From Rhizophagus sp. LPA8_4_AMF (taxonomy: Eukaryota > Glomeromycota > Glomeromycetes > Glomerales > Glomeraceae): a stretch of 31,317 nt of DNA. Positions 18,868 to 29,416 of the stretch are shown here, piece after piece (position 1 is the stretch's first letter; each line of letters begins with the position of its first letter). The stretch lies in assembly GCA_021464525.1 (NCBI GenBank), contig JADRCO010000538.1:1-31317 (forward strand), in the 5' to 3' direction. The position numbers were made by a program, and so were the translations under genes. Under the pieces are notes generated by a model. That model did no database searches and had not been told where the DNA came from. It saw only the letters and a list, made by a program, of their open reading frames with translations.

Positions 18868-21402
18868 CTAATAGTCCGTGAAAGAAGTACTTGAATTACT
18901 GGGGCTTATTTTAATGTGTTTTCCTAGTATTTTTAATTAAAAAATATAAATAAAATACAAATAAATATAAATGGATTAGATTTAGTCAAATAAGTATTTA
19001 CCATTATTTTCGCAAGAAATAACATTTGCTTCTTCAATATTTCGCTTAGTACCAAATACCTTTGGTCTACTGTTATAAAAAATTGTATTGGGTTGATGAA
19101 TTTAAATTGTTAATTCAGAATTTGTAAAGATAAACGAAAAAATTTTAAAGTACCTATCTATATCAAGTTCTAGTTCTATCGAAGTATAATCTATAAAATA
19201 AATTTAATATATTCATACAAATATTTAGCTATTAATATTTAAACTTTTTTACCTATTGTATTTTTAGTATAGCACATACCTTTTGAAGAATATTTAGACG
19301 AGCATTTAGAAATAAAAGATTTTAATGATCTACTTGTATAAATAGCACTTGGATGAGGTTTTTCACTAAACTCGCGTCCAAGTTTCTTTAAACTTATTAA
19401 TTCTGATCTTTTCAATTCTGCTTGATTAAAAGGTTCGATATTTTTATTTTTAAAAAACCATTTGCCAAAGGTTTTACGAATTTCTGTCATAGTAGGTCTT
19501 TTTTTGGGATCAGGATCCCAGCAACTTTTCATTAAATTAGCATAACAGTCTGGAGTATCTTCTGTAATTTTAGGTCGTCCTCCATCAAGTATTTTAAAAA
19601 CAAGCTGAATCTCATGTTCAAAATTAGCAAAAGGTTTGCAACCTGTTGTAAGTTCCCACATAATCATGCCCATACAATAAACATCAGATTCTTTAGAAAA
19701 TCCAGCTCCTCTAAATATTTCTGGCGCAATATAAGGTATCACTCCATATATTTCATTATTTGATGACGTATTATTTGAAGGTTGTGATAATCCTAGATCT
19801 CCAATTTGCCATTGGTGTTTTATGCCATTACTTTTAATACCGGATAATATGTTTCCACTATGAAAATCTCGATGTATAAAATCTGAGTTATGAATTGTTT
19901 CAAGTCTAAAATAAAAAAGAAATATAATAAATTTATGGGAATTAAAATGAATAAAACAACAAATATAATCTTATAAATACCCTTCTGATATTTGCCATAA
20001 AATTGCTAATTTTTGTTTATTCCATGTAATTTCTTTAAAATTCTTTCCTAACCAATTATACAAATCTCCTCCTGATGCATATTGCATAACTATCATATAA
20101 TCACCCAATTTATGATCTTTTGTAACGCCATAAATTTTAATAATATGATGTTTAATTTCATAACAATGTTGATTCGACTTTAACTAAAATTTCATGATTA
20201 AAGATTTTTTAAATTATATAAATTTAATAAATAAATATATAAAAATTTACGGTTAAAATAATGTTTACCTCATTTAAAAAATATTTGCTAAAGTCTTGAG
20301 AATTTTTAAACTTTTTCAAAATGACAGTTTCATAATTACTTTTATTATACCAAGTTGCTTGGTAAATAATGCTAAATCCCCCCTCTGCTACTTTTTTTAT
20401 ATCTTTAAATTGAGAATATGATATCCATTCCATCAACTTTTCTGATTGAGTATTCTTGTAGTTTTGACAAATATGTTCAATAATTAATTTTATTTCATAT
20501 GGAACAAAATATTTGTCAGTATTTTTTATTTTGTCTACAAACTCATCTAATTTGAAAATATTGTGAGTGTTAGAGAATAAATTAAGAAGAAATTCATCTA
20601 AATCGATATTTCCACTCAAAATATTCGCAGTATCAAAAATAATGCATGATACTCTTTTGCATTTTCTACATTGAGATTGAGTTGTTAATCCCAAAATAAT
20701 ATTTGTCGTTAAACAATATCTACATCCAATATAAAATATAAGACAATCCTCACAATAATTTTGACAGTCTGATGTAAATGTTAAAAATTTGAAACAAACA
20801 TTACAATCAGATATATTATGCCACCATGGCAAATAAATAATTGGAGTAGTAGGTTTTTTAGTCAAAGCTGATTCTACATATCCAGAAGAAATTAGATAAC
20901 AATCTGAACATAGCTTGAATTTAAATATAGCATTATCATCTCCTTGATCTAATGATTTTCCACATAGTTTGCAATTTTTTTCACTTTCAATCATATTACT
21001 GAGTAAAATATTATGTTCAATATATGAATTACTAGTTCTTTCATAAAAATTATACGTAAATATTTGTTTAAACCATAATACTTCCAAGCAATTTCTGCAG
21101 AATTCTTGAATATTTTGTGGTTCCTTTGTCCTGCTTATTTCATGTTCACTACATTCTAAGTTCCTTGCGAATACATATACGTCCAAGTAAATATTATTAT
21201 CAGTTATATTAGTTAAATAACTCGATAAACATTTTTTACAATATCTTTGAAAATAATAATAAGTATAAAAGTAATCTTCTCCACAATTAACACATTTTAA
21301 ATCCCTACTATCAAAAGAAACAAAATTAATTGGTATAGGACTAGATTTTAATTTTGGTGTTGGATCAAAAGTATTTTCATCATTTGTATTTGCAAGTTCC
21401 AT
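18868..21402 (-). CDS. Protein kinase with multiple N-terminal zinc-ribbon-like CxxC pairs (716 aa, six exons)
   Basis: Exons (minus): 21,402-20,269; 20,183-19,981; 19,905-19,253; 19,190-19,154; 19,069-19,002; 18,923-18,868. Introns are 62-85 nt, all GT-AG, and every junction keeps frame. Residues 37-253 hold repeated Cys pairs (37/40, 55/58, 102/105, 144/147, 165/168, 200/203, 217/220, 227/230, 245/248). The linker MEWISYSQF (about 324-332) precedes the kinase domain: glycine loop VAEGGFSIIY (338-347), VILK lysine 363, HRDFHSGN (457-464), DLG 482-484, APE 506-508, then the SDVY and KKRP motifs. All catalytic residues are present, so it should be active, probably cytosolic. The last three short exons supply the tail DYTSIELELDIDSRPKVFGT, TKRNIEEANVISCENNGKH and a terminal STSFTDY. 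This is one member of a very large Rhizophagus kinase family; substrate unknown. Confidence 0.88.
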
Positions 21403-21409
21403 TTTATTA

Positions 21410-21446
21410 TTTTATAGGCAATTATAGAAAATTCAACATATTTATA
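21410..21446 (-). promoter_or_regulatory. TATA-like elements upstream of the kinase gene
   Basis: TATAAATA (21,439-21,446 on the complement) lies about 40 bp before the ATG at 21,402, with a second CCTATAAAAT near 21,410-21,419. They are close to the start codon, so a short 5' leader would be implied. No CACGTG is nearby. Confidence 0.35.
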
Positions 21447-23924
21447 GTTTTAATTGATACATTATATTAATCATGTTTAGAAAAATAGAATTTTCTGTTG
21501 ATCAAATTAGAAGCGGAAAATTTTATTAAAATTTTCAATGGAATTTTAAGAATGTTACACAAAATTTATAATCGAAATGCTTCAAAAGAATAAATAAAAA
21601 AAAATTCCTTTAGCAGGAAATAAACCAGTATTTATGCTTGATTTTTATTTAGAAAAAAAAATTGATTTAATTTTAATAAAAATTTAAAAAAGAGGAAAAT
21701 AAAGAAAATGAACCAACGACAACTAGTCACCGTACAAGCTCAAATACATGTAAAATTATAAATGACTTTTTTATATAATCGATTATTACTATAAAGTATT
21801 AGTAAAAAAACCATTTTAACAGCGAAAGTCGATTCATGCAGATCATGATTTTTTCGTCATCAAATATTAAAAATTCCCTACAATTATTATTGAAAGTAAA
21901 ATTCAAGTTAGAATGCGGATTATAAAAGATAGAAATTAGCAACACAATAAATCAGGGCTTCCTTATAAAAAAATTTTATCCGTTATTTTTGTAATAACTC
22001 CGTAAATATGAGCCTTTCACGGGTCCATTCACGGAAATGTAAATAATTCGATAAATTCCGTGATATAAAGTTATTTATTCTGGAAATATGAGCCTTTTAC
22101 GGAAAAAAGACGTAATAAAAAAAAACGGATCGACCTTTTCAGAATTCTAGAGCATTCTTGGAATTCTCATTCTTAGAATTCTAAATAACAAATAAGGTTT
22201 ATACGGAAATGTTTATTTATTTAGATCACGGGATTTACATAAAATCAGCCCAAAATTACTATTTATTTATTTATTTATTTTATGTAAAACAGGAGGAGTA
22301 CAAAAAGGTATAAAAAATTCAATTAAGAATACATAAACCATAAGACACCTTCATCAAGTATAAATACTAGATCCTAGCTTGTAATAAAAGGAACCATCGA
22401 ACCTGCCCAAAATTACTGTATAACAAAATATATACTGCAGTGATCAAATGACTGGTCACGTGTAATTTCAACATTAAATAAAAATTAAATAATTCTGGTC
22501 AAAATTATTTTGCAATCTTGATTTCGAGAAACGACTCTAGCATTACCATAAAAAAATGGTAGCCTCCAGGTTAACATGATCTGCGCACATGATTCGGTTG
22601 ATTATTTTCGGTAATTATAAACTTTTTATTGATCTGATTGATTTTTACGCCACACACCTCCTTTTCTTTCCTTTTACGAAATATTTTATAAAAGACATGT
22701 CATATCAACAACAAAATACGACTAATTGTAAAGGATTTATTAATAGAGAAATCACATAATAAGCCAAAATGTCATTTATGTTAAAAAATATTTGACCAAA
22801 TTTTAAATTATTGGAAAAGTTGAATGATTATATTAGAGCACTAAAAAATTACAAAACTACACAAAGAACTTGGAGTGACTTTAACCAATAACACAATGTA
22901 TCGGAATTCGGTAATAGTATTGTAGCTTGTTTAATAATATTTGTAATGTATAAGAACAAAAACTATTTAGTACTTTAATAGTTTATTATAATAAATAATA
23001 AAATTAAAAGTACATAAAATGTTTTTAAATATTTTTTTTGCCAATGAAGAAATACATATAAATTGTTTCATGATCGAATGATCGAAACATAATTACCAAA
23101 AATATTTTTAATACAAAAAATATTTTTTATATAAATTACTTACTGTATATTTGTTTTATATATTTATTTTAGAATTATGTAAATTTAGTTAATATAAATT
23201 TGTATAACTATACAGATAATAACTACCGAAAATAATCGTGGGTAACCTGGAGACAGATCCGGCTATAATTTTTTTTATTCGAGGATATTATATCACGTGA
23301 TAATGTAATTTGTAATTCTGGCCGGCAGCCTGAATTAATTTAGCATTAAATTTAAATGATGAATGGCTAGGTCATTAGAATGTCATTCAGGGGTCATTTC
23401 AAATGGCCATAACTGCTATACTGTGTATTATTTTACGTGGAAAAAATTATTGTAACAGACTTTTTGATACTCAGAGATCAATATAAAATTATTATTACTC
23501 ACGTAAAAAAGAAAAAATAATATTTTAAAACATGACATGTAATTAAATTGTAACATTTGAGTAATAAATATGCGAGCGAAAAGAATCTGGTCCGGATTTA
23601 ATGACAAATGGGAAATTATCACGGGAATATCACCCTATAAAAGATTTTTTAGAAAATTGATCATACGTCGGAGTTTTTCGGGTAAAAAATCATTTATCGG
23701 AGTTTTTCCCAAAAAATTTTTATGGGCCATGAGACGATAAAAGGCAGGTATTTATATTAAATGCAACACAAGTATCAAGAATAAATGAACTTGTTTCTTT
23801 TTTAAAAGAAATATTTATCTTTATGATTATCCTTGTTCTAGAACAACATACCACAATATTTGATGATGTAGCGATTAAAATTGGATATATCACTGTTTCT
23901 AATCGTACATCTAAATAAAAAATG
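21447..23924. other. Intergenic DNA with short repeats
   Basis: No gene was seen. Noted inside: an imperfect direct repeat AAATATGAGCCTTT.ACGG (about 22,004 and 22,085); AGAATTCTA palindromes near 22,140-22,190; an (ATTT)n microsatellite at 22,261-22,281; CACGTG at 22,457 and 23,294; and a GCCGGCC stretch near 23,320 shared with 18,380. Small frames at 23,428-23,622 and 23,720-23,941 look like chance frames. Confidence 0.5.
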
Positions 23925-24104
23925 ACATTCAAGTAAATCAACTATATCAGATATACTTGAAACAAGCACCGTAAGCACCTGGCTCGCATTATTACAATCA
24001 TGCGGTTGTGTGTTACATTCGAGTAAATTGACCATATCAAATATACTTGAAACAAGTACCGTAAGCATCTGGCTCGCATTATTACAATCATGCAGCATTG
24101 TGTG
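23925..24104. repeat. Tandem duplication, 2 x 90 bp
   Basis: Units 23,925-24,014 and 24,015-24,104 begin ACATTCRAGTAAAT and share TATACTTGAAACAAG.ACCG and CTGGCTCGCATTATTACAAT. About seven substitutions separate the first 79 bp. The period is a multiple of three, and the repeat is open on both strands: the minus frame gives DCNNASQxLTVLVSSI twice and the plus frame gives ISxILETSTVSxWLALLQSC twice. No start, splice or family evidence decides for a gene. Confidence 0.85.
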
Positions 24105-24337
24105 CTTATTTTCTCTTCATCTTGTGCAAATAAGTTATCCTAATCAAGGACATTCCCAAATGAATTTGGAATTTTACTATCTAAATTATTTCTTTAGTAA
24201 GAAAATCGTCATTGCATTGAGATAAGCGATAAATCATAATAATCTAAAAGAATTGTTACAATTATTCACATGTTTATGCTGATGGTCAAATGATCTGATG
24301 GGTGCTAAACGTGAATTAATTTTGCGAAAAACGATGG

Positions 24338-24366
24338 CGGATCATTCCGAATTTTGCCGGAAATGA
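24338..24366. repeat. Short hairpin GATCATTCCG / CGGAAATGATC
   Basis: The arms GATCATTCCG and CGGAAATGATC are inverted repeats with one unpaired base, around a loop of about 8 nt. It stands alone in the gap between the tandem repeat and the membrane-protein gene; no role is evident. Confidence 0.5.
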
Positions 24367-24419
24367 TCAACATTGAAGTGACAAATATAGATGTTCAACC
24401 ATTGAGTTTCGAACACCAC

Positions 24420-24854
24420 ATGTTTAGAAAATAAAAAAGTAAAATTTTTTTTTTTGGTTTTTTTTATCCAATTTTAATCATACAATTGATTTATTACAAT
24501 AGCTTACATACATTTTTTTTTTTCAATTTGGTCCTAAAATTCCTATTTGATTCTAAGAATATTTTTTTTTTTTGAACACATTTGTTTCTAGTTGTAAAAA
24601 TCCTTACAAGTAATTGACAACAAATAATTGATCAAATCAAAATTTTTTCTCAATGATTTCAATGTGAACTTATAAAACTAAATATAAAAGTAAAGTAATA
24701 GACTAATTGAGGATAAAAATAAGGCAATAATTAATTGATAATAATATTGATAAATAAAGTTTTTTGTCTTACCATCTGGCGTCTTTATATTAATAATCTC
24801 AAAAAATTATATTATAATGTTGAATAGTTTTTTCAATTTCAGTTAAATAAAAAT

Positions 24855-24901
<47 letters not shown>

Positions 24902-25063
24902 TTATACAAAGAAACTCTGGTGTTAATTACATTGCATATTAATCTAAAAATAAAATTAAAAACGAATATAAAAAAATCCTCTTCGCAATAATAATAAAGT
25001 CTTCATCTTTGTAGCATAATAACAACAATAATAATAATTAATAATTTTATAATTATAATAATA
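24420..25063. other. AT-rich upstream region of the membrane-protein gene
   Basis: It contains several poly(T) runs and the T21A27 palindrome at 24,854-24,901. The 50 bp before the ATG consists mostly of AATAAT-type repeats. No clear TATA or CACGTG was identified. Confidence 0.45.
24854..24901. repeat. T21-A27 homopolymer palindrome
   Basis: 21 T are followed directly by 27 A, about 160 bp upstream of the ATG at 25,064. The run is fully self-complementary. It could be a nucleosome-excluding poly(dA:dT) promoter element, or partly an assembly or sequencing artefact. Confidence 0.8.
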
Positions 25064-26950
25064 ATGTTGCTAAAATATTTTAAAAAAGATTACAGAGAAA
25101 CTTCGTTAAGAAGTCTTTTAGCTTTAATATTCGTATGTGCTATTTTAGGAATGTCAATGAACAAAATACTTATAGCAACTGGACTAAAAAAAGCTGAACC
25201 ATTAGTAACCCTACAAATTAAATATTCACCAAGTATACCGGTATGGTCATCGTTTATTTGTGGTCGAGGTTTTACTGGTGCTATTGCACAAACTTTAAAG
25301 AGAAGTTTAACAGGAAATATAGCGACAGATTTACCTCAAAGTTATATTCAAAGGTTTAGTGCGGATGGTTTAACTATTGGCGATTGGACCAATCAAACCG
25401 GGTTTTGGCCTTGTTTCATATTTAATCCTGGAAATAAGTTGTTCTTTAAACCTGGTGAAATCGATCAAATCATTTTATATGGTGTGGCTAATCAAGGTCC
25501 TATTCCAGGCTCAGCTGGTTTATTATTTGGTATATTTAATGATGAAAGAAATTTAACTTCTGTTGACCCTTTTATTAGTCCAGTTCCTTCTTCCAATACT
25601 TATACTTTTACGAGTTATGAAAGAATAGATATTACAAATAAACTTCATTCTTACTTTTTTGTTAATCAACAAAGTACTAATCAATTAGAGATGCCTGCGA
25701 ATCAAAGTTTAGCTGGAAGATTTGCTTATTCTCCTGATACATATTTAGTAAGTGTCAATTCTTTTTACAGTAAATTTAAATTTTTATCGATGACTATTTC
25801 TTAAATATATTATTAAAATTTAGGTACAAACATATACGGAAAAGGTTCAATATACTCCATATGGTAAATAAGTCTATATTATGTAATGATGCTTACTTGT
25901 AAAGGGTTAATACAGAAATTAATTATTGATATTTTTTATTATTTTCAGATATGATCTCTAATGTTGGTGGTTTAACTACGTATGCTTTGGCGATCTGGTT
26001 TATTTTATTTGGGTAAATTTTATAAATTATTTAAATTATTTGTAATTAATCAAATTAATAGTATGATTAATAAATAATTTTTTTACTCATTTCTTTTTTA
26101 CAGGAGAGGAAAGTACCGTTCATGGGGTTTGATTCAAAGATATTTGTTACGTAATTCTCCAGATGCGAATAAAAAAGATAGTAGTAATAGTTTATTACCG
26201 TTTACATATGAAAAATCACAAGATGTTGATAATAATAGTACACTTGTTGGCTCAAAAAATTTTGATGATCATGATGAACAACCTTCTTCAGCATTTTATT
26301 TCTCATCATCAGGAGCTCCAACGCAATCTAGATTTACATCACTATCTCCAAATAGTACGATTACACCATCATATTATTCAGTAAAGGAATTAAATAAAAG
26401 GATTGATGCTAAAATAAATGAAAAACTTTGGTTTGTAGAACAAACTTTAAATCGTCATTACCTTTCCGGATTTAAATTACGTAGATATGATGATGATATA
26501 AAAAAATTGGAACAATTGGGATTTGATACATCATATGATGATGATAATAATGAAAAAGTACCTTTATCATCACCAACAATTCATCATAATTGGAATAGTT
26601 TTGATTCAATTGTTCAAAACAATCATAAGAATATTCAAATTCCCCCCTCCTTAATCCCTGGTAATAAAAGAAGTAAAGATACTTTAAATCCCGAAGAACA
26701 AAGAACTCAATATCCAAATGTGGTAGTAGGTCAAATTCCTTTGCAAAAGAAACAAAGAGGAAGGAATAGTGGAATAGGAAGTGGAAATTATCAACAATTT
26801 GTTAACACGTCTACAAATATTTCAACCGGAGTTGCTACAACATCATCATATCCTCCAATAATATCACAAAGTGATAATTTGAGTAGTATTCCACCTTCGC
26901 TACAAAGTAGTGTCATTAACAATCAGGAACAAGTTCAAGGTCCCCCATAA
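25064..26950 (+). CDS. Predicted two-segment membrane protein with disordered cytosolic tail (544 aa, four exons)
   Basis: Exons are 25,064-25,747, 25,824-25,863, 25,949-26,012 and 26,104-26,950, with GT-AG introns of 76, 85 and 91 nt. All junctions keep frame (TYL-VQTYTEK; PY-D-MISNVGG; LFG-RGKYRSWG). Residues about 15-40 form a hydrophobic segment (LLALIFVCAILGM), likely a signal anchor. Residues 41-242 form a Gly/aromatic-rich region, probably outside the cytosol. A second segment follows at about 247-263 (LTTYALAIWFILFG), then RGKYRSWGLIQRYLLR. Residues about 357-401 could form a coiled coil; the rest is Ser/Asn/Gln-rich and disordered. I recall similar uncharacterised proteins with an 'ISNVGG...LFG...WGLIQRY' core in Rhizophagus; no function is known to me. 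The TAA may be a recent truncation (next entry). Confidence 0.85.
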
Positions 26951-27079
26951 GTTCCATCACAGGGTTCATCACAAGCAGATGCATCACAAGTAAATGCACC
27001 ACAAGGAGGATGTACCGCAAAGTCAATCACCACAAGGTGTATCGGTGTATCACAAGGTCCACCACATCTTTCACCATAA
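26951..27079 (+). pseudogene. Stranded C-terminal tail of the membrane-protein gene
   Basis: After the TAA at 26,948-26,950 the same frame stays open for 42 codons and continues the tail style: VPSQGSSQADASQVNAPQG, and later GVSQGPP, ending at TAA 27,077. Between these, the adjacent frame gives VPQSQSPQGVS, so two compensating shifts probably occurred inside the repeat. A single C-to-T change (CAA to TAA) would explain the stop. Either the tail was recently lost or the stop is read through or polymorphic. Confidence 0.55.
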
Positions 27080-29103
27080 AATGCGGAAGAGCGATGGTAA
27101 ATGAATATATCTTGGGTGATTTGAATATTATTATGATTATCTTGCAGTATATTAAGTTATTGGACTGAGATGCTCCGGATGTCCACCCCACATACTCATT
27201 AAACATTTACTCCGTCTAATTGTTTCACTGTAAAATTTAATATATATATATCTGATATGTATTTTGTATAGTTAATTTGTTTGTAAAATAGAAATATCAA
27301 AATATTTATTATAATTATTGTAGATTTTCTTACCGTAGATTATAAATCTTTTTTTAATTTCATAATTTTTGCTGCGGACATACTGCGGACACGCTGCGGA
27401 CACGTTGGCTGGCTGGCGGGGCACGCTGCGGTTAAACGAATTAAACGAATAAAAAAAGAATTCGAAAAAAAATAAACTGTAAAAAGTAAAATAATTGAAA
27501 TTATCGAAATTTAAAATTGAATATCAAATACTGTAAATATTCATGATATTACTTTATTTTATTTTTCTAAAAATATAAGCTCATATAATTTATTTTTATG
27601 ATACAAACAGTTAGAGCATATATATCTGGTTTAACAAAATGGGTATACGGCCGAAAATCTGACCACCTCAATGTTACATTATTACAAGATCGCTAAATAA
27701 TAACGCACTTTTAACTTGCAATTTGATACAAATACGAGAGTTATTATTATCAAAGTAAAAATCATGATAGAAAAGAAATTATATGCCACTTTATTAGTTT
27801 CACAGCATTAAAAAGTATAAAGCTTTCTCAGCAAGAAAAGATAATATTTTTTTAAACATTTTAAAAACACAAAAATTTTGAAATCGTGAAGCCATAATTA
27901 TGTAATTTAGTATATGGCTTCGCCGCCGTATTGCAACTAATCCAAAAATCAAATAAACATTTAAAGTATAGATGTACTAATGTAGAATATTTTAATAAAA
28001 ATACCTTAATTATATTCTTTTTAAGCTAAATCTCATCAAAGAGATTGATTTTTGCGGGGAACGTCTCGATCACGTGATTTTATAACACCTACATCGCGCC
28101 CATGTTTTCCATTTTTGCTATTTATCCTTGGGACGAATTTTTCAATATGTGAAAATTTATTTGTCACTCACTATTTGTCACTTAGTTAATACGTGATCGA
28201 ACCCGGCGGTAAAATAACTTTTCTGGAAGCAATTTTTATTTTACATAAAATATACGAATAAAATTAATTCATGTAATGTTCTTACAATCGCTTCCAAAGC
28301 CTCCTTTTACACAAAAGTTCACTTCCATACCATGATTTATACTTTCTAAATACCATCAACTTTTATAAATTATAATTAATGTTTTCCGGAGAAAAGTTTT
28401 TTTAAAATTTGAACAATATTTAACGACAGCCAATTATTGTTTCTAAGATTATTATTATTAATCCATTCCTTGAAAATATCTTCAAGAAAATGAGCTCTTT
28501 AATTAATGTATTTATTGACTTAATAATAAAAAAATAATATAGTGTTATTTACTGTAACTATTAAAATATTTTTACTATATAACTATTAAATAATTTTATT
28601 ATTTTACTTATTTTTTTTTTCAAATATTTTATTTCTAGGAAATTCTTGAAACCAGTTGGACTTTGAGAGTAAGTAAGTTTTCGACACTTCTTTAAAAAAA
28701 GAAAAAATTCGCGAACTCGACCTTTTTTAGAAAGTTCACGTCCGATTTTGCTGTATTCTTGATGTTTTCTAATTCAAAAAATCAATTTATCATACACTCG
28801 TTATTAATAATAAGGAAATATTTAACTAAGTAATCTCTTTAATGTCAACCTCGTCTAATTTAGACATACTCTTGATTTTCTATTAATTAAAATTAATAAA
28901 AATACAGAGCTATATCAGACAAATAAAACCATTTTTACCATAAAACTCATAAAAAATCGTTGTATTTAAAAATTAAATTAGGCGTTATTAAGAAATTCCA
29001 AGTTAAACCTCGCGAGTAACTAAGTTTCACCAAAACTACTTCAAAAAAATTTATATTACTACGGTATTTATACTATTGATTTTTATCTTTTTTAAAAAAA
29101 TTT
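27080..29103. other. Intergenic DNA, no gene seen
   Basis: It contains the GC-rich island at 27,371-27,431, a CACGTG at 28,071 within GATCACGTGAT, a second ACGTGATCG at about 28,187, and a small inverted repeat GAAGCCATA/TATGGCTTC near 27,889-27,921. A 50-codon minus frame near 28,613-28,772 was considered and left out. Confidence 0.5.
27371..27431 (+). repeat. GC-rich island with triplicated CTGCGGACA
   Basis: CTGCGGACA, CTGCGGACA and CTGCGGACA occur at about 10-nt spacing, followed by GGCTGGCTGGCGGGGC and one more CTGCGG. The 61 bp are far richer in G+C than anything nearby and sit about 300 bp past the stranded tail of the membrane-protein gene. A decayed GC-rich minisatellite or a mobile-element remnant are both possible. 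Confidence 0.65.
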
Positions 29104-29336
29104 TGATGGAAAATATTACAGATGATGCACCAGAATGTTATACCAATTTAATTAAAAATAAATTCGTAATACTTTTGGTAGTTTGCTTTAGAAATAAAAA
29201 TAATAAGGTACTTAATCAAACTGAGGAAAAAAAAATAGAATTGTTAGAATTAAAAAGTTTGGACCTAAATTTGTTGAAAACGTCATTCGGAATTCAATCA
29301 CAAATTTATCTTGGACTTTTTTTTTGTAATAATTAA
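29104..29336 (+). pseudogene. Decayed C-terminus of a Cys-rich-family protein kinase
   Basis: The frame reads NITDDAPECYTNLIKN, then FRNKNNKVLNQTEEKKIELL. This aligns with KITEDTPDCYANLMKSCW and FKNKNIEPFNQAELKRSELI of the intact kinase. The WDPDPKKRP motif and the helix after it are missing. After ELK the match moves to the next frame (KFGPKFVEN vs KLGREFSEK), a one-base loss in the A run at 29,252-29,256. No catalytic domain was found upstream. A dead fragment on the opposite strand to the intact gene. Confidence 0.7.
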
Positions 29337-29356
29337 TTGTTGAATTGTAAGTACTA

Positions 29357-29416
29357 GTTATTTGATAAGGGGGTTAGAATATCACCGAACTGCGAAGCAG
29401 CTCGCTATCAAATAAC
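29357..29416. repeat. 60-bp inverted-repeat element GTTATTTGATA/TATCAAATAAC
   Basis: The 11-bp ends (29,357-29,367 and 29,406-29,416) are perfect inverted repeats. The interior is GC-richer and contains the hairpin CTGCGAAGCAG. Size and structure suggest a very short foldback element. Confidence 0.5.

Noticed and set aside
23428-24225. Small frames around the 90-bp tandem repeat
   Set aside because: Both strands are open through the repeat, neither with a convincing start or domain, so no gene is called; the repeat itself is reported.
26163-26717. Frames overlapping exon 4 of the membrane-protein gene
   Set aside because: They are His- or Tyr-rich shadows of the low-complexity tail.
28613-28772. 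About 50-codon minus frame containing SKIGRELSKKGRVREF
   Set aside because: It faintly recalls the KKLGREFSEK part of the kinase tail, but the remainder does not match and there is no start or splice support.
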